64,000 nucleotides of DNA, from positions 1,520,971 to 1,584,970 of the forward strand of contig NZ_KI530762.1 in the NCBI RefSeq assembly GCF_000488275.1, read 5' to 3'. Below the pieces are notes generated by a model. The model searched no databases. It saw only the letters and a program-made list of their open reading frames with translations, and was not told where the DNA came from. Position 1 is the first letter of the stretch. Each line of letters starts with the position of its first letter. Positions 9,938-20,282 of this stretch are shown here, one piece after another. The stretch comes from Acinetobacter brisouii CIP 110357 (GTDB lineage: Bacteria; Pseudomonadota; Gammaproteobacteria; Pseudomonadales; Moraxellaceae). A program made the position numbers and the translations under genes.

Positions 9938-12478
9938 TTATAATTTCAACTGGTTTATAGGAACAGGTTTTGAATAAAAATAGCCTTGAATCATGTCACA
10001 TTCATATTCAGTTAGGAATTTAACCTGTTCATAAATTTCAATGCCTTCAGCAACAACCTCCAAATTGAGCTGATGAGCTATTTCAATAATCAACTTAACA
10101 ATAGCCGTGTCTTGTTGATCTATAGGGAAATTTTCAAAAAAGCTTTTATCCAGCTTTATTTGATCAACAGGTAGACGGCGCAAATAACTTAAGCTTGAAT
10201 AACCTGTACCAAAATCATCAAGAGAAACCTTGATACCTAAAGCACGTATCGCATGTAAGATTTCAATCGATTTTTGCACATCCGTAATCAACATTCCCTC
10301 TGTCACTTCTAATTTTAATAATTGAGGTGGAAATTGGCTCACATTTAAAATTTCTTCTAAATCATTTAAAAAATTCGTTCGATGGAACTCTAATGGTGAA
10401 ATATTGACAGATACACTCAAAGGCCGTTCCCGATTTTTATTTAACTTAAAAATATCGTGACATGCTTGCTGTAAAACCCAACGACCGATTGAAACAATGT
10501 GCCCTGTCCTCTCAGCCAAAGGGATAAAAACATCTGGTGGAATAAAGCCTTTTTCTGGGTGAATCCAGCGAATAAGAGCTTCTAAGGAAGCAACTTCCCC
10601 CGTTTTAGGCTGGACTAATGGCTGATAAAACACATTGAGCTGAGATTTTTCTAAAGCTTCAGATAGGTCTAAACGTAAATTTATATAATCTATTTTAGGA
10701 AGATCATTATATTTTTCCTGATACCAACTCCATGTATTACGCCCCTGTTTTTTTGCTTCTTGCATCGAGAGAATCGCATGCTGGATTAAGTGAATACCCT
10801 GATAAATCTGGCTACAGTTTTTAGCAATCCCTATGCTGGCAGTAATATGAATTTTATGACCATCTATTTGAAAAGGTGTAGATAGATTTTTCAGTAATCT
10901 TTCCGCAAATTCGGCCACATGATCAGGAGTTTTAAAATCTAAAAGAATAATCGCGAACTCATCACCAGAGATTCGACTCAGCATGTCTTTATCTCGAATG
11001 AAATTTTTCATTCGAGTTGCAACAGCTTGCAATAATTTATCACCAACGATATGACCCAAGGTCTCATTGAGCGGACTAAAATCATCTAGATCGATATAAA
11101 GCAAATACAAATCTTTTAGGGGTTGTATATTTTTTAGCGTTTTTTCTAAGTATTCATCAAAAGCACGACGATTAAATAATCCTGTCAAATAATCATGCGT
11201 TTTTTGATATTCAATATATTCTTCATTTACCCACTCTTTCGTCACATCCTGCTGTATTCCAAGAAAGTGTGTGCAATGTCCCAAATCATCTAAAATAGGA
11301 GCTAATGTCAACTGATTCCAAAACCAGCTACCATCTTTGCGATAATTTTTAATTTTGACTTGTAATTGAGTTTTAGTGATCAAAGCATTTTTTATTTTTT
11401 TAAGTGTGTTGGCATCTGTATCTGGCCCTTTTAGGAAACGCCAATTTCTCCCTACAATTTCGGATTCTGTATAACCTGTCATTGCTAAAAATGCGGCGTT
11501 AACATACACAATCGGCATATCTGCATCTGCATGAGCAATAACTACGCCATGTGTACTATTTTGTATTGCTCTTTCTAAAAGTCTTATCCGTTCTTGATAG
11601 CGATTTTTAGCGGTAATATCTTTTGCAATCACTAAAATACCAACAATTCTTTTATTATGCTTGATTGGCAAGTTAGTTATCTCAAGCCACAATAACTCTC
11701 CTGAAGCATGGTAGGCTTGTAATTCGTAATGCTGCGATTCTCCTTTTAAACTATGTTCAAAAGCAGTTTTTACCGTCTCTAGCGAAGTTTCTGGTACAAA
11801 ATTAAAATAATATTGCCCTTTAATCTCATTTCCTAAAAAACCCGTTATTTTCTCGAAAGCTACATTTGCAGAAACGATGTAGCCTTCAAGATTTACTTCA
11901 AATACCGCATCTGGCTGATATTTAAAAAATGAGCTATATTTTTCATTAATCAGTAATTTTTGCTCTCTTTCACGATCAATATCAATTGCCAGAGAAACTA
12001 AATGGGCAGCACGTTCCAATAAGTTAATTTCAATATTTGAAGGCTTTCTAACTGTTCTATAGTAAGTTGCAAAAGTTCCATACAAGTCTCCATCTGTACT
12101 GATGACAGGCATTGACCAACATGAAGTCAGTTTTTCTGTTAGAAGAATATCCCGTAGAGCTTTCCATTTAGGATCAGTGATTAAATTTTCAGAAATAACC
12201 AGATCTTTATGAAAAGCTGCTGTACCACATGCACCACTTTGCGCTTGAACAGGAAATTCTTTTAGCATTTCTAGATATTCAGGAGAAAAGTGTTCATGAC
12301 CACAAACCAAATTTAATACACCATTTGATTTATCGTAAAGCATGATCGAAACAATAGCATCTTGAATCTGTGACTCTAACCACGCAGTAATTGCCTCTAG
12401 AACAATTCGCAGGTTATCTCCTTGACTAATGAGCTGAAATATATGGCTATTATCTTTACTAATAAATTGACTAGCCAT
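9938..12478 (-). CDS. Cyclic-di-GMP enzyme: GAF-PAS-PAS-GGDEF-EAL
   Basis: An 846-residue cytosolic sensor protein. Residues about 20-165 form a GAF domain, about 175-290 and 300-415 two PAS domains, about 430-590 a GGDEF domain and about 600-840 an EAL domain. The GGDEF signature is degenerate (SGDEF), while the EAL domain keeps EALIRW and the DDFGTGYSSL loop. The protein is therefore more likely a c-di-GMP phosphodiesterase, with the GGDEF part possibly a GTP-binding regulator; some SGDEF proteins are active, so synthesis cannot be excluded. There are no transmembrane segments. The gene is isolated, with long non-coding DNA on both sides. Confidence 0.9.
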   Translation of the reverse strand: MASQFISKDNSHIFQLISQGDNLRIVLEAITAWLESQIQDAIVSIMLYDKSNGVLNLVCGHEHFSPEYLEMLKEFPVQAQSGACGTAAFHKDLVISENLITDPKWKALRDILLTEKLTSCWSMPVISTDGDLYGTFATYYRTVRKPSNIEINLLERAAHLVSLAIDIDREREQKLLINEKYSSFFKYQPDAVFEVNLEGYIVSANVAFEKITGFLGNEIKGQYYFNFVPETSLETVKTAFEHSLKGESQHYELQAYHASGELLWLEITNLPIKHNKRIVGILVIAKDITAKNRYQERIRLLERAIQNSTHGVVIAHADADMPIVYVNAAFLAMTGYTESEIVGRNWRFLKGPDTDANTLKKIKNALITKTQLQVKIKNYRKDGSWFWNQLTLAPILDDLGHCTHFLGIQQDVTKEWVNEEYIEYQKTHDYLTGLFNRRAFDEYLEKTLKNIQPLKDLYLLYIDLDDFSPLNETLGHIVGDKLLQAVATRMKNFIRDKDMLSRISGDEFAIILLDFKTPDHVAEFAERLLKNLSTPFQIDGHKIHITASIGIAKNCSQIYQGIHLIQHAILSMQEAKKQGRNTWSWYQEKYNDLPKIDYINLRLDLSEALEKSQLNVFYQPLVQPKTGEVASLEALIRWIHPEKGFIPPDVFIPLAERTGHIVSIGRWVLQQACHDIFKLNKNRERPLSVSVNISPLEFHRTNFLNDLEEILNVSQFPPQLLKLEVTEGMLITDVQKSIEILHAIRALGIKVSLDDFGTGYSSLSYLRRLPVDQIKLDKSFFENFPIDQQDTAIVKLIIEIAHQLNLEVVAEGIEIYEQVKFLTEYECDMIQGYFYSKPVPINQLKL

Positions 12479-13349
12479 TAAAGTCTCCCATTGGTTTAGA
12501 AATTAGCCTTATGCTGATTTTACATATGAAATATTTCTTTAAAATATATAACTGCACAAAAAACGATCAAAAATAAAGCTGTTTTAACGATAAAATTTAA
12601 GGTTTTTCATTCAACGTTGAGAGTGATCAGCTCACTTATATCGTGTTCTTTGATTCATACAAAATAATAAAGAAAGCCGAATATAATGCACCTATCAAGA
12701 AAATTTGAAATCGCATTTGCAAATCATCAAATCTATATGTCAAATCCATTTCCAACACCCCAATTTAACCTAGTCTTTTGGCTTTTATCTTGCGATAGAA
12801 ACATTTTTTCGTAAGTAAATTTCACTTCTCGCCCTCTGAGAGGGTTTGCATCAAACTGGGTGAGCAACGAAAAGTACACCTCAAGTCGTGTTTTTAAACA
12901 TACAGTTACTACAACATTTCACATAACAGGCTAAACAATAAACAAATTTTAGCATAACTCAATTTTATGCACCTAGACAATAAAAATCAAAGATTTTTTA
13001 AAAAACAAATTAATTCAATCAGTTATTTTTTAAAAAAATATCCATTATTTTACCAATTGTTTTATAGCTATTTTTATTTTCATAACCAGTTTACATTAAG
13101 CATCTTTGATTTAGACTTTCGCTCCCTGTGAAAGACAGACAAATAATGAGCTAAAGCAGGATGAAAAAATTTATACATAGAAGTGAGTAATCGTGATTTT
13201 CTATTATTGATCATTGTTTAGCTTAAGAAAAAATCGGGGTTGAGCTTGTAGGATATTAGATCAAATAGAGAGATAAAAAGCGAAAATTCCCCGCTACTGT
13301 ATCAACAAATATTTAACAGTAGCGGAGATAATTTTCTATTTTTTAATGA
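12479..13349. other. 871-bp intergenic region, no gene seen
   Basis: AT-rich, with no ORF that looks coding on either strand. A small hairpin CCCTCtgaGAGGG lies near 12833-12845. Otherwise only the promoter area of the leftward GGDEF-EAL gene is expected. Confidence 0.5.
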
Positions 13350-13529
13350 TTAGCAAATTCTAAATTTTGCACCCGTATGAGTGTTTGTACGCCAGCAAGT
13401 CTCTTTCTTATGCTTATGCACATGGTGTTTGTATGTTTTGTGGTGCACTGTTTTTTTATAATGATGGGGCTGCGCAAATACACCTGTGGTTGCTGTCGCG
13501 AGCATCATAAGTAATACAAGTTTTTTCAT
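13350..13529 (-). CDS. Small secreted His/Lys-rich protein (59 aa)
   Basis: A short ORF starting MKKLVLLMMLATATTGVFA, a textbook signal peptide with an AxA-like cleavage site after residue 19. The mature part of about 40 residues contains ten His and many Lys (QPHHYKK, HHKTYKHHVHKHKK) and two Cys (residues 45 and 59) that could form a disulfide. AAGGAAAT, a good ribosome binding site, lies 5-6 bp before the ATG. The His clusters suggest metal or polyanion binding in the periplasm. That is inference; the family is not recognised. Confidence 0.75.
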   Translation of the reverse strand: MKKLVLLMMLATATTGVFAQPHHYKKTVHHKTYKHHVHKHKKETCWRTNTHTGAKFRIC

Positions 13530-13678
13530 TTTATTTCCTTATTACCAGTTTGAGTCAAAAATCAGCATGTTTGATGATCAATCAACAATAAAAACAGAAT
13601 AAATCAAAAACTTGTATACACACCACCTTTGTGACGATTAAACGGCTTTTATCGATCCATCATAATCATTCAGCCAAG

Positions 13679-14563
13679 CTAGGTTTTTCTGAAATAACAA
13701 AGAATCCCGATCACAACCAGCATGACACCAAACCATGCACTTACATTAAGCTGTTCATGGTTAAATACCGCACCTAAAATTAAAGCAATAATCGGTGTGA
13801 TCACATTACTCAAGGCGATGGTTGCAGGCTTTAATTCCCGAATCAGCCAGAAATAGCACAGCATCGCAATAATAGATGAAAATAATATCGTAAATGCAAA
13901 GCCAAGCATGCTGTGTAAGTCAGGAAGGTGGCTTGGCATATGCTGATAAATAAAAGGAATCAACAGTAAAGATGCCAATGCTGAAACCAGCAAAGAGCCT
14001 GTGGCCTGTGATATCGGCGTGAGTGGCGCTGCAATATGCTTGACCCAAAATATAGAACTAATATAAGAAATAATACTGATGAAAATTAATACGATACCAA
14101 TCGGCTGTACCTGATTTCCAGTTTGATCCGCAAAAACTACAATCAAACCCAAGACCGCCATTAACATGCCTCCCCATTGTATGAGAACGAGATGCTGATT
14201 TTTTAAAATAAAATGCCCGACCAGCCCAGAAACTAATGGTGATAACCCAAATAACAAAGCCATTAATCCCGAGGTTAAATAACGAGCTGCCAGATAAATA
14301 AAAAGTTGAGCACCGATTAAATTTAGGCTACCTGCGACATAACTCGTGAGTGACTGACGATCTAGTGGCAAGGGATTACGAAAGATGATGAGCAAAATAA
14401 CCGCTAAAATAGATGCACCTACATAGCGAATAATTAAAACCCACAGCGGATAAACCTGATGCACACTCCATACAATTGCCAATGGCGTTGCTGCCCAGAT
14501 CAGGACAAGGGTGGCATAAATTGCAATGTGGGTAAAAGACGTCGATCCCTTAGACATAAACAT
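13679..14563 (-). CDS. EamA/DMT-family transporter
   Basis: A 294-residue protein with about ten hydrophobic segments in two similar halves, the layout of the drug/metabolite transporter (EamA) family. The substrate cannot be read from sequence. It lies downstream of the hca genes on the same strand, 78 bp after hcaD, so it may be read through from that operon and export an intermediate, but an independent role is equally possible. An alternative start two codons downstream (MSKGS) exists. Confidence 0.85.
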   Translation of the reverse strand: MFMSKGSTSFTHIAIYATLVLIWAATPLAIVWSVHQVYPLWVLIIRYVGASILAVILLIIFRNPLPLDRQSLTSYVAGSLNLIGAQLFIYLAARYLTSGLMALLFGLSPLVSGLVGHFILKNQHLVLIQWGGMLMAVLGLIVVFADQTGNQVQPIGIVLIFISIISYISSIFWVKHIAAPLTPISQATGSLLVSALASLLLIPFIYQHMPSHLPDLHSMLGFAFTILFSSIIAMLCYFWLIRELKPATIALSNVITPIIALILGAVFNHEQLNVSAWFGVMLVVIGILCYFRKT

Positions 14564-14641
14564 GAATCATATCCATAAAATCAATCAACCCATGCCTAAA
14601 ACAGCATGGGTTGATTACATGTAAGCCTGTTGTGATTGAGC

Positions 14642-15865
14642 TCAGGCAACCTTGCGTAAATCAATCGCGAGATTCAGCAATGTTTCTGCATCAAACGGTT
14701 GTGCTTTCGCAATCATTTTCTTCAAATGGCGCATTTCTTTTGCTTGATTGACAGTAATGCCCGCAACCAGAATTCCGTTGCGCGTTCCGAACATCACAAA
14801 GCTGGCATTTCTACCCTGCTCAATATCCATCTCACCACGAATATGCCATTCTGTAGCCGTCATATCGCCAGCAAACTGAAAGTTCATATCAAGCTGGTCT
14901 GTCCAGAACCATGCAGGAGTTTGTTGCGCCAATGGATTACCCATGACATGACGCGCAAAAATTCCCGCTTGCTTGTTGGCATTTTCCCAGGTTTCAATAC
15001 GACGATACTGCTCATCTTCGACCAACTGTGTTGCAACATCACCAGCCGCATAAATATCAGGATCAGAGGTTTGGCAATACTGATTGACGCGAATGGCAAA
15101 ATCGACATCGAGACCTGCTTCACGTGCTAAATCAGCATTGGGTACAATCCCAATTCCGTAAATAACGACATCACCCGTCAACTGCTGGCCGTTTTCCAAG
15201 GTGAGAATCACTTCTTGGTCACGCAATTCAGCCTGTACCAGTTTGGTATTCAGTTGAATGTCAATGCCTGCACGTTGATGCTGTTGCAGTAAAAATTGGC
15301 TCAGATTGAGTGGAGAACAACGACCCATGACCATTGCACCCTGTTCAAGTACTGTGACCTGACAGCCTTTTGCACGGGCACTAGAAGCCAACTCTAAACC
15401 AATGACGCCACCACCCACGATCAAGATGCGTTTCTCAGGTTGCAATACAGGAATCAGTTTCTGTGAATCTTCAAGATTCCGTAAAGTATAAACATGTTGA
15501 CCTAGAGCATCTAACATCGGTAAACGGCGTGCTGAACCACCTGTTGCCAATAGCAATTTGTCATAATGAATCACATCACCACTTTGTAAAACAAGCTGAT
15601 GTGCTTCAGGCTGAAGTTTGACTACAGCATTATTGCGAATCACTTTGACATTGAGTTCGGCAAGTTTTTGTTCAGAGAGAATTTCCAGCTTGGTTTGCTC
15701 TGGCTGTAAAATTGCGTCTTTAGATAGCGGTGGACGTTCATACGGTAGATGAGGTTCATCACCGATCAAAATAATTTCACCAGAAAATTGCTGTGCGCGT
15801 AACTCTAAAATTGCACTTGCGCCCGCTTGACCTGCGCCTACAATTACAATGGTTTGAATACTCAT
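14642..15865 (-). CDS. hcaD: Ferredoxin-NAD(+) reductase of the phenylpropionate dioxygenase
   Basis: A 407-residue FAD/NAD-dependent reductase of the BphA4/HcaD type. The FAD-binding GAGQAG motif is at residues 10-15, the NAD-binding GGGVIG near 150-155, and the second FAD motif ends in IYAAGDVA near 270. It passes electrons from NADH to the Rieske ferredoxin HcaC, which feeds the oxygenase HcaEF. It is the last enzyme gene of the leftward hcaE-F-C-B-mhpB-hcaD operon, 10 bp after mhpB. A good AAGGAC site precedes the ATG. Confidence 0.9.
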   Translation of the reverse strand: MSIQTIVIVGAGQAGASAILELRAQQFSGEIILIGDEPHLPYERPPLSKDAILQPEQTKLEILSEQKLAELNVKVIRNNAVVKLQPEAHQLVLQSGDVIHYDKLLLATGGSARRLPMLDALGQHVYTLRNLEDSQKLIPVLQPEKRILIVGGGVIGLELASSARAKGCQVTVLEQGAMVMGRCSPLNLSQFLLQQHQRAGIDIQLNTKLVQAELRDQEVILTLENGQQLTGDVVIYGIGIVPNADLAREAGLDVDFAIRVNQYCQTSDPDIYAAGDVATQLVEDEQYRRIETWENANKQAGIFARHVMGNPLAQQTPAWFWTDQLDMNFQFAGDMTATEWHIRGEMDIEQGRNASFVMFGTRNGILVAGITVNQAKEMRHLKKMIAKAQPFDAETLLNLAIDLRKVA

Positions 15866-15875
15866 GTTTTGTCCT

Positions 15876-16832
15876 TTATTTCAAATTGGCTGTGACAATG
15901 CCAAAACCCGCAATCCATTCTGAAATGGCTTCATAACAATGAACTTTCATTTCATAGTCACCCAATGCTGAAAGCGCTGCAAAAGCGGCGATCCATGCCC
16001 GAATCTCTTGTCCACCACGTCCACCTTCACGACGGATATCGGCTTCAGTCATTTTTTCAATAGCTTCAAAATCAGCATTTTGAAAAATATCTAACAGCTG
16101 TTTATCCCATTCTGGATTGAGTGGAACTGAAACTGAAGTATCACCTGCAGCAAGACGTTGCCCCACAGCAATGACTTTGGCTTGACGAGCGTTACGTGCT
16201 TCTGTAGTCGGGTGGCGACCTGCAATCAGGAATTCTTCCACTTCTGGAGGTACAGACCCCATTTGTGGTGTTGGTGGATCATGCGACAATCCTCCAGTGC
16301 CCAAAATGAGTACGCGTTCATTTTCAAGGTTAAGAGACTGAATAAATGAGCCTACAGCACGGCCAAGCGCAATCGCACGTTTTGTGGTTGGCAGTGGCGC
16401 TGCTGCACCATTGACAAAAACTGGAATCGTCGGGTAACGATCAAGCTGTCCTTCACATAAAAAGTGTAAGGGTTGAGTGACCCCATGATCTGCCTGCATT
16501 CGGTAAGAAAATGCAACATCAACACCTTCATTCAGGACATGGCGCACAAGTTGTAGCGCGGTTTGCTCAGGTACATTGAGTTTTCCTGGGCCATAATCCC
16601 AATCGCCTGCAGCAGTAGCCCGAAGGCCAACACAGAAACTTGGCATCAGGTCATAAAAGAAACCATTAAAATGATCGGGACCAAAAGTAATAATCAGGGT
16701 TGGATCATATTGCTTTAACTCAGCCGCCAAAGCCTTAAACGTTGCACGAACAACTTCTTCCTGACGCTTCTCAATCGGTGAAGCGAACTCCATCAGTGGG
16801 CTATGAGATGCACAAATCAGTTTAACAGCCAT
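15876..16832 (-). CDS. mhpB: 2,3-dihydroxyphenylpropionate 1,2-dioxygenase MhpB
   Basis: A 318-residue class III (LigB-type) extradiol dioxygenase, matching MhpB (314 in E. coli). Shared features are SHSPLM near the start, FGPDHFNGFFYD and the DHGVTQPLHF segment with active-site histidines. It cleaves 2,3-dihydroxyphenylpropionate (or dihydroxycinnamate) meta to the hydroxyls, using Fe(II). The ATG at 16832 is preferred over an upstream TTG because GGAG precedes it. In E. coli this gene belongs to the separate mhp operon; here it sits inside the hca operon between hcaB and hcaD. Confidence 0.93.
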   Translation of the reverse strand: MAVKLICASHSPLMEFASPIEKRQEEVVRATFKALAAELKQYDPTLIITFGPDHFNGFFYDLMPSFCVGLRATAAGDWDYGPGKLNVPEQTALQLVRHVLNEGVDVAFSYRMQADHGVTQPLHFLCEGQLDRYPTIPVFVNGAAAPLPTTKRAIALGRAVGSFIQSLNLENERVLILGTGGLSHDPPTPQMGSVPPEVEEFLIAGRHPTTEARNARQAKVIAVGQRLAAGDTSVSVPLNPEWDKQLLDIFQNADFEAIEKMTEADIRREGGRGGQEIRAWIAAFAALSALGDYEMKVHCYEAISEWIAGFGIVTANLK

Positions 16833-16899
16833 GTTGAACTCCAAAAACTAGATCGCCAACAGGCGATCTATGTGGGTCTAGAGGACTAGACCTTTAGGA

Positions 16900-17715
16900 T
16901 TAAACGTCAAAGAAGCCTGCATTGGGCTGACGTAAACCACGAATACCTAGACCACAATCGGCATTAATAAATACGCCAGATAATGGACGGTTATTTTGTC
17001 GAGAAGCTAACAGAACATAAGAACCTGTCATATCTTCTGCTTCAGGTAAGAATTTGAGTGGCATACCTTGACCAATCCGCTCAGGATCACGCGCATCGAG
17101 CAGTCCAAGATTTTCCTGCCCCAATGATGCTGCACCTTTGACATTGACATTCATGCCCGAAGGCGCAACAGCATTGACACGGATTTTAGGTGCCAGTTCA
17201 TACGCCAGTTCACGCACCAAACCAACACCAGCATGTTTTGATGCAGTGTAAATTGGCCCACCACCTGATGAATAAAATGCAGAATTTGATAAGGTGAAAA
17301 TCATGGAACCTTCGGTTTTTAACAATTCATTCAGTGCTGCTTTAGCACCGAGCAAATAACCTTTGGTGTTAATACTCATGATTTCATCAAATGCCGTTTC
17401 TAGCTGCTCGCCTGACATATTGACAACATCGGCATAGTGATCCCAGATTCCAGCATTACCAATAAAGCAGTCGAGTTTGCCAAAACGTGCCACTGTCGCT
17501 TCAACAGCACGAACATTGTCGGCATATCGAGCAACGTCACCTGTCACCGCAACAATACGATCACCAAAGCGAGCGATCAGTTCGTCAACTTTGGACTGAG
17601 AGCGCTGCAACACAGCAACCTGCGCGCCTTCATTTAAAAAACGTTCTACCAGTGCCAGACCAAGTCCCGAACCGCCGCCTGTAATCAGTACGACCTCTCC
17701 TTGCAACCAGCCCAT
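16900..17715 (-). CDS. hcaB: 2,3-dihydroxy-2,3-dihydrophenylpropionate dehydrogenase
   Basis: A 271-residue short-chain dehydrogenase. The NAD-binding TGGGSGLGLA is at residues 12-21 and the catalytic YTASK appears near residue 155. It rearomatises the cis-dihydrodiol made by HcaEF to the 2,3-dihydroxy compound, producing NADH. The hcaC stop codon overlaps its start (TAATG), implying translational coupling. A 67-bp gap separates it from mhpB. Confidence 0.93.
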   Translation of the reverse strand: MGWLQGEVVLITGGGSGLGLALVERFLNEGAQVAVLQRSQSKVDELIARFGDRIVAVTGDVARYADNVRAVEATVARFGKLDCFIGNAGIWDHYADVVNMSGEQLETAFDEIMSINTKGYLLGAKAALNELLKTEGSMIFTLSNSAFYSSGGGPIYTASKHAGVGLVRELAYELAPKIRVNAVAPSGMNVNVKGAASLGQENLGLLDARDPERIGQGMPLKFLPEAEDMTGSYVLLASRQNNRPLSGVFINADCGLGIRGLRQPNAGFFDV

Positions 17716-18044
17716 TATGCCACTCCTGAGAGTTCGACAAATAAAGCACCATCTTCAACGACGACAGGAAAAGTCTGAATCGGGTCAGTCGCTGGCACAC
17801 ATTGCGGTACGCCAGTTTTTAAACAGAAACGAGATGAATGTAACGGGCACTCTACAGTACCATCGTCTTCCAGATAGCCTTCTGACATTGAGGCATTGCC
17901 ATGGCTACACTTGTCATTCATCGCAAAAAATTCGCCATTAAAATTGAAGACAGCAAGTGCGGCAATATCGCCTACACCGCAGTCCACTTTTAATGCTTCA
18001 CCTTCATCAAGTTCATCAACCTGACAAACGAATATCTTATTCAT
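17715..18044 (-). CDS. hcaC: Rieske ferredoxin component HcaC
   Basis: A 109-residue Rieske [2Fe-2S] ferredoxin. The ligand pairs CSH (about residues 42-44) and CPLH (about 61-64) are both intact. It carries electrons from HcaD to the terminal oxygenase. It is coupled to hcaF upstream and hcaB downstream by one-base overlaps, within the same operon. Confidence 0.94.
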   Translation of the reverse strand: MNKIFVCQVDELDEGEALKVDCGVGDIAALAVFNFNGEFFAMNDKCSHGNASMSEGYLEDDGTVECPLHSSRFCLKTGVPQCVPATDPIQTFPVVVEDGALFVELSGVA

Positions 18045-18604
18045 TAGAAAAACACCGTAATGTTGTGGGATGTTAAAGTTGCCTGATCGAGCGTGATGTC
18101 ACGTTTAGCAATGCTCCAGCCTAAACTGCTCTCTTCATTTTTACGGATTAAATCAACCCGTTTCCCCACATAAATCAATACGTCTTTTTCTTTTTGCGAG
18201 CGATAAAGCAAATAGTTGCTATATACCAGATATTCATCTGCTTGCTCAGTTGGCTCTACCCGAATATTAGTAATAAGATGGCGGGTACGTGATGGAGGCT
18301 CTTCCGACCATGACATGCCAGTTTCTAATTTTGCAATACGACGCTCCAACACAAATTTATCGTCGTGATAAATCCAAGTTGAAGGCGGCGCAATACTTTT
18401 ACGACGGTCACGAGTTTGAGCATTCGTCGTTGTTTTGAGTGTGTAGAGCATGTCTTCACTCAAAATATCTAGCCAGTCACGAAACTTCCAGTCATCTAGC
18501 AATTGTGCTTCGGCATATAAAAACTGGCTAATATCATGGTAAAGCTCTAACCCAATAGAACGCCATACTGGTTGTGGTTTTAACACGTCAACGACCTGAT
18601 TCAT
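18044..18604 (-). CDS. hcaF: Phenylpropionate/cinnamate dioxygenase small (beta) subunit
   Basis: A 186-residue ring-hydroxylating dioxygenase beta subunit with the NTF2-like cone fold; the motif [12 protein letters not shown] is typical. It is structural in the alpha3-beta3 oxygenase. It overlaps hcaE by 4 bp and hcaC by one base. Confidence 0.93.
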   Translation of the reverse strand: MNQVVDVLKPQPVWRSIGLELYHDISQFLYAEAQLLDDWKFRDWLDILSEDMLYTLKTTTNAQTRDRRKSIAPPSTWIYHDDKFVLERRIAKLETGMSWSEEPPSRTRHLITNIRVEPTEQADEYLVYSNYLLYRSQKEKDVLIYVGKRVDLIRKNEESSLGWSIAKRDITLDQATLTSHNITVFF

Positions 18605-20019
18605 TTCGCAAGCTCCGTTTCATCTGCGATAGCAACAGCCGAATCATTTTTTGCCAAAAGGCTTTGCTCATACGCTGCTGTAGCTTTTTCTACATCTTCC
18701 CATTTTTCATGCATCAGCAAGTTTGCCCAGTGGCGATACATACTGCGTGCAGCCGTTTCCGAGAAAATATGGTTAGTAATACCAGGCACGTCATCGCGTA
18801 GCTCTTCATTACCCAGACCCATTTCCATAATCAGCTTGCTATTACGCGCTTTATAACCACGAAGAACTTTCTGGATTTCAATCCAGTTTTCGCCATCATC
18901 TGCTTCAGCAAAACCTGCAGGACCAAATGCACGACAAGCATTCAGCTCCATCGCTTCTTTAATATGTTGTGGTGCAGCCTTGTCTGTAATACAAAATGCC
19001 CAAACTTCAGTTTTGTCTGGACCACGTGGATGCCAGATCCGCATAGTGGTCATACCGTTTAGCCAAGACAAGGTTGGGAACATGGTGTTATGTCCCGCAA
19101 GACGTAAGGCACGAATTTCACCAAGACGTTCTTTAGCTTCTTCATAAGTTTCACGGAAATAATCAGCAACCTGACCATCTACCCAGAAGTTAGCATCTGG
19201 TTTTTCAGTTAAGAAAAAGCCTGAACCATGACCACGTTGACCATATTGCACACAGTTTTTAACGGTTTCCCACACTGGACGTGCCGTTTGTGCTGCACCA
19301 AGTGTTTTACTTGAGTCATCACCTGGTTTACCGCCCAAGACCTGTACTGCAGAAGCATGTGAATACGGTGCATGATATTGGTCTGAAGCAAACTGTTCTG
19401 CTGCAAATTTCCAGTTACAGTTAATTTCCCATTTATGGATACCACCAATAACTTCTGAACCGCCTTCACGACGATCGATCAACGCATCGAGATACCAAGC
19501 GATATCTCCCATATAAGTACGTAGATCAGGTGTATCCTCTGCCCAGCAACCGAAAATCAAACCTTTATAGATTTCAACACGATTGACTTCAACAAGGCCC
19601 CATTTCCCTTTGCATGAGCCTTTTGGAAAAGCAACATTTTCTAATGGAATATCTTTTAAAGAACCATCAACACCATAAGACCAGCCATGGTATGGGCAAG
19701 TGAATGCACGGGTATTCCCACAGTCTGCATAACTCACGCGCATAGAACGGTGACGGCACTGGTTCAAAAATGCCTTAACTGAACCATCTTTTTGACGGAC
19801 GACAATAATCGGGTCTTCACCCATATAAGTATTAAAAAAGTCACCAGCCTTCGGAATCTGGCTTTCATGACAAAGAAATAGCCAACAACGCCCAAAAATA
19901 CGCTCTAATTCAAGTTGATATAATTCAGGGTCAGTGTAAATAGAGGGTGAAATACGTCCATTTTGTGCATCGACTAAGGCATCGATTTCACGCACATCAA
20001 TTTTTCCACTCATGATCAT
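18601..20019 (-). CDS. hcaE: Phenylpropionate/cinnamate dioxygenase large (alpha) subunit
   Basis: A 472-residue ring-hydroxylating dioxygenase alpha subunit, highly similar to E. coli HcaE from memory. The Rieske ligands are C88, H90, C108 and H111. The mononuclear iron site appears in DQYHAPYSH near residues 220-230. It adds O2 to 3-phenylpropionate or cinnamate to give cis-dihydrodiols. AGGAGAG lies just before the first ATG; a second ATG two codons in is possible. It is the first gene of the operon, divergent from hcaR with 263 bp between them. Confidence 0.95.
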   Translation of the reverse strand: MIMSGKIDVREIDALVDAQNGRISPSIYTDPELYQLELERIFGRCWLFLCHESQIPKAGDFFNTYMGEDPIIVVRQKDGSVKAFLNQCRHRSMRVSYADCGNTRAFTCPYHGWSYGVDGSLKDIPLENVAFPKGSCKGKWGLVEVNRVEIYKGLIFGCWAEDTPDLRTYMGDIAWYLDALIDRREGGSEVIGGIHKWEINCNWKFAAEQFASDQYHAPYSHASAVQVLGGKPGDDSSKTLGAAQTARPVWETVKNCVQYGQRGHGSGFFLTEKPDANFWVDGQVADYFRETYEEAKERLGEIRALRLAGHNTMFPTLSWLNGMTTMRIWHPRGPDKTEVWAFCITDKAAPQHIKEAMELNACRAFGPAGFAEADDGENWIEIQKVLRGYKARNSKLIMEMGLGNEELRDDVPGITNHIFSETAARSMYRHWANLLMHEKWEDVEKATAAYEQSLLAKNDSAVAIADETELAK

Positions 20020-20282
20020 CGCTCTCCTGCTGCCGCCATCAAATCAAAAGATGGTGGAATCTGTTGGCGTTGATAATGATTTTTTAAGACATATAAGTGA
20101 AATATTTTATAAGTTTTATTTTAGATATTTTATGAATAATTCTTTATTCTTTTTTATACTAAATTATAGCCAACTTTTTTAATACACTTTTTTTTGCTAC
20201 TGAAATGGATTTTTGCTTGGTTTAGGTATTTATACCAACAGATTGACTGAAATAAACGAGCATTTTTAGGATTATTGCCATT

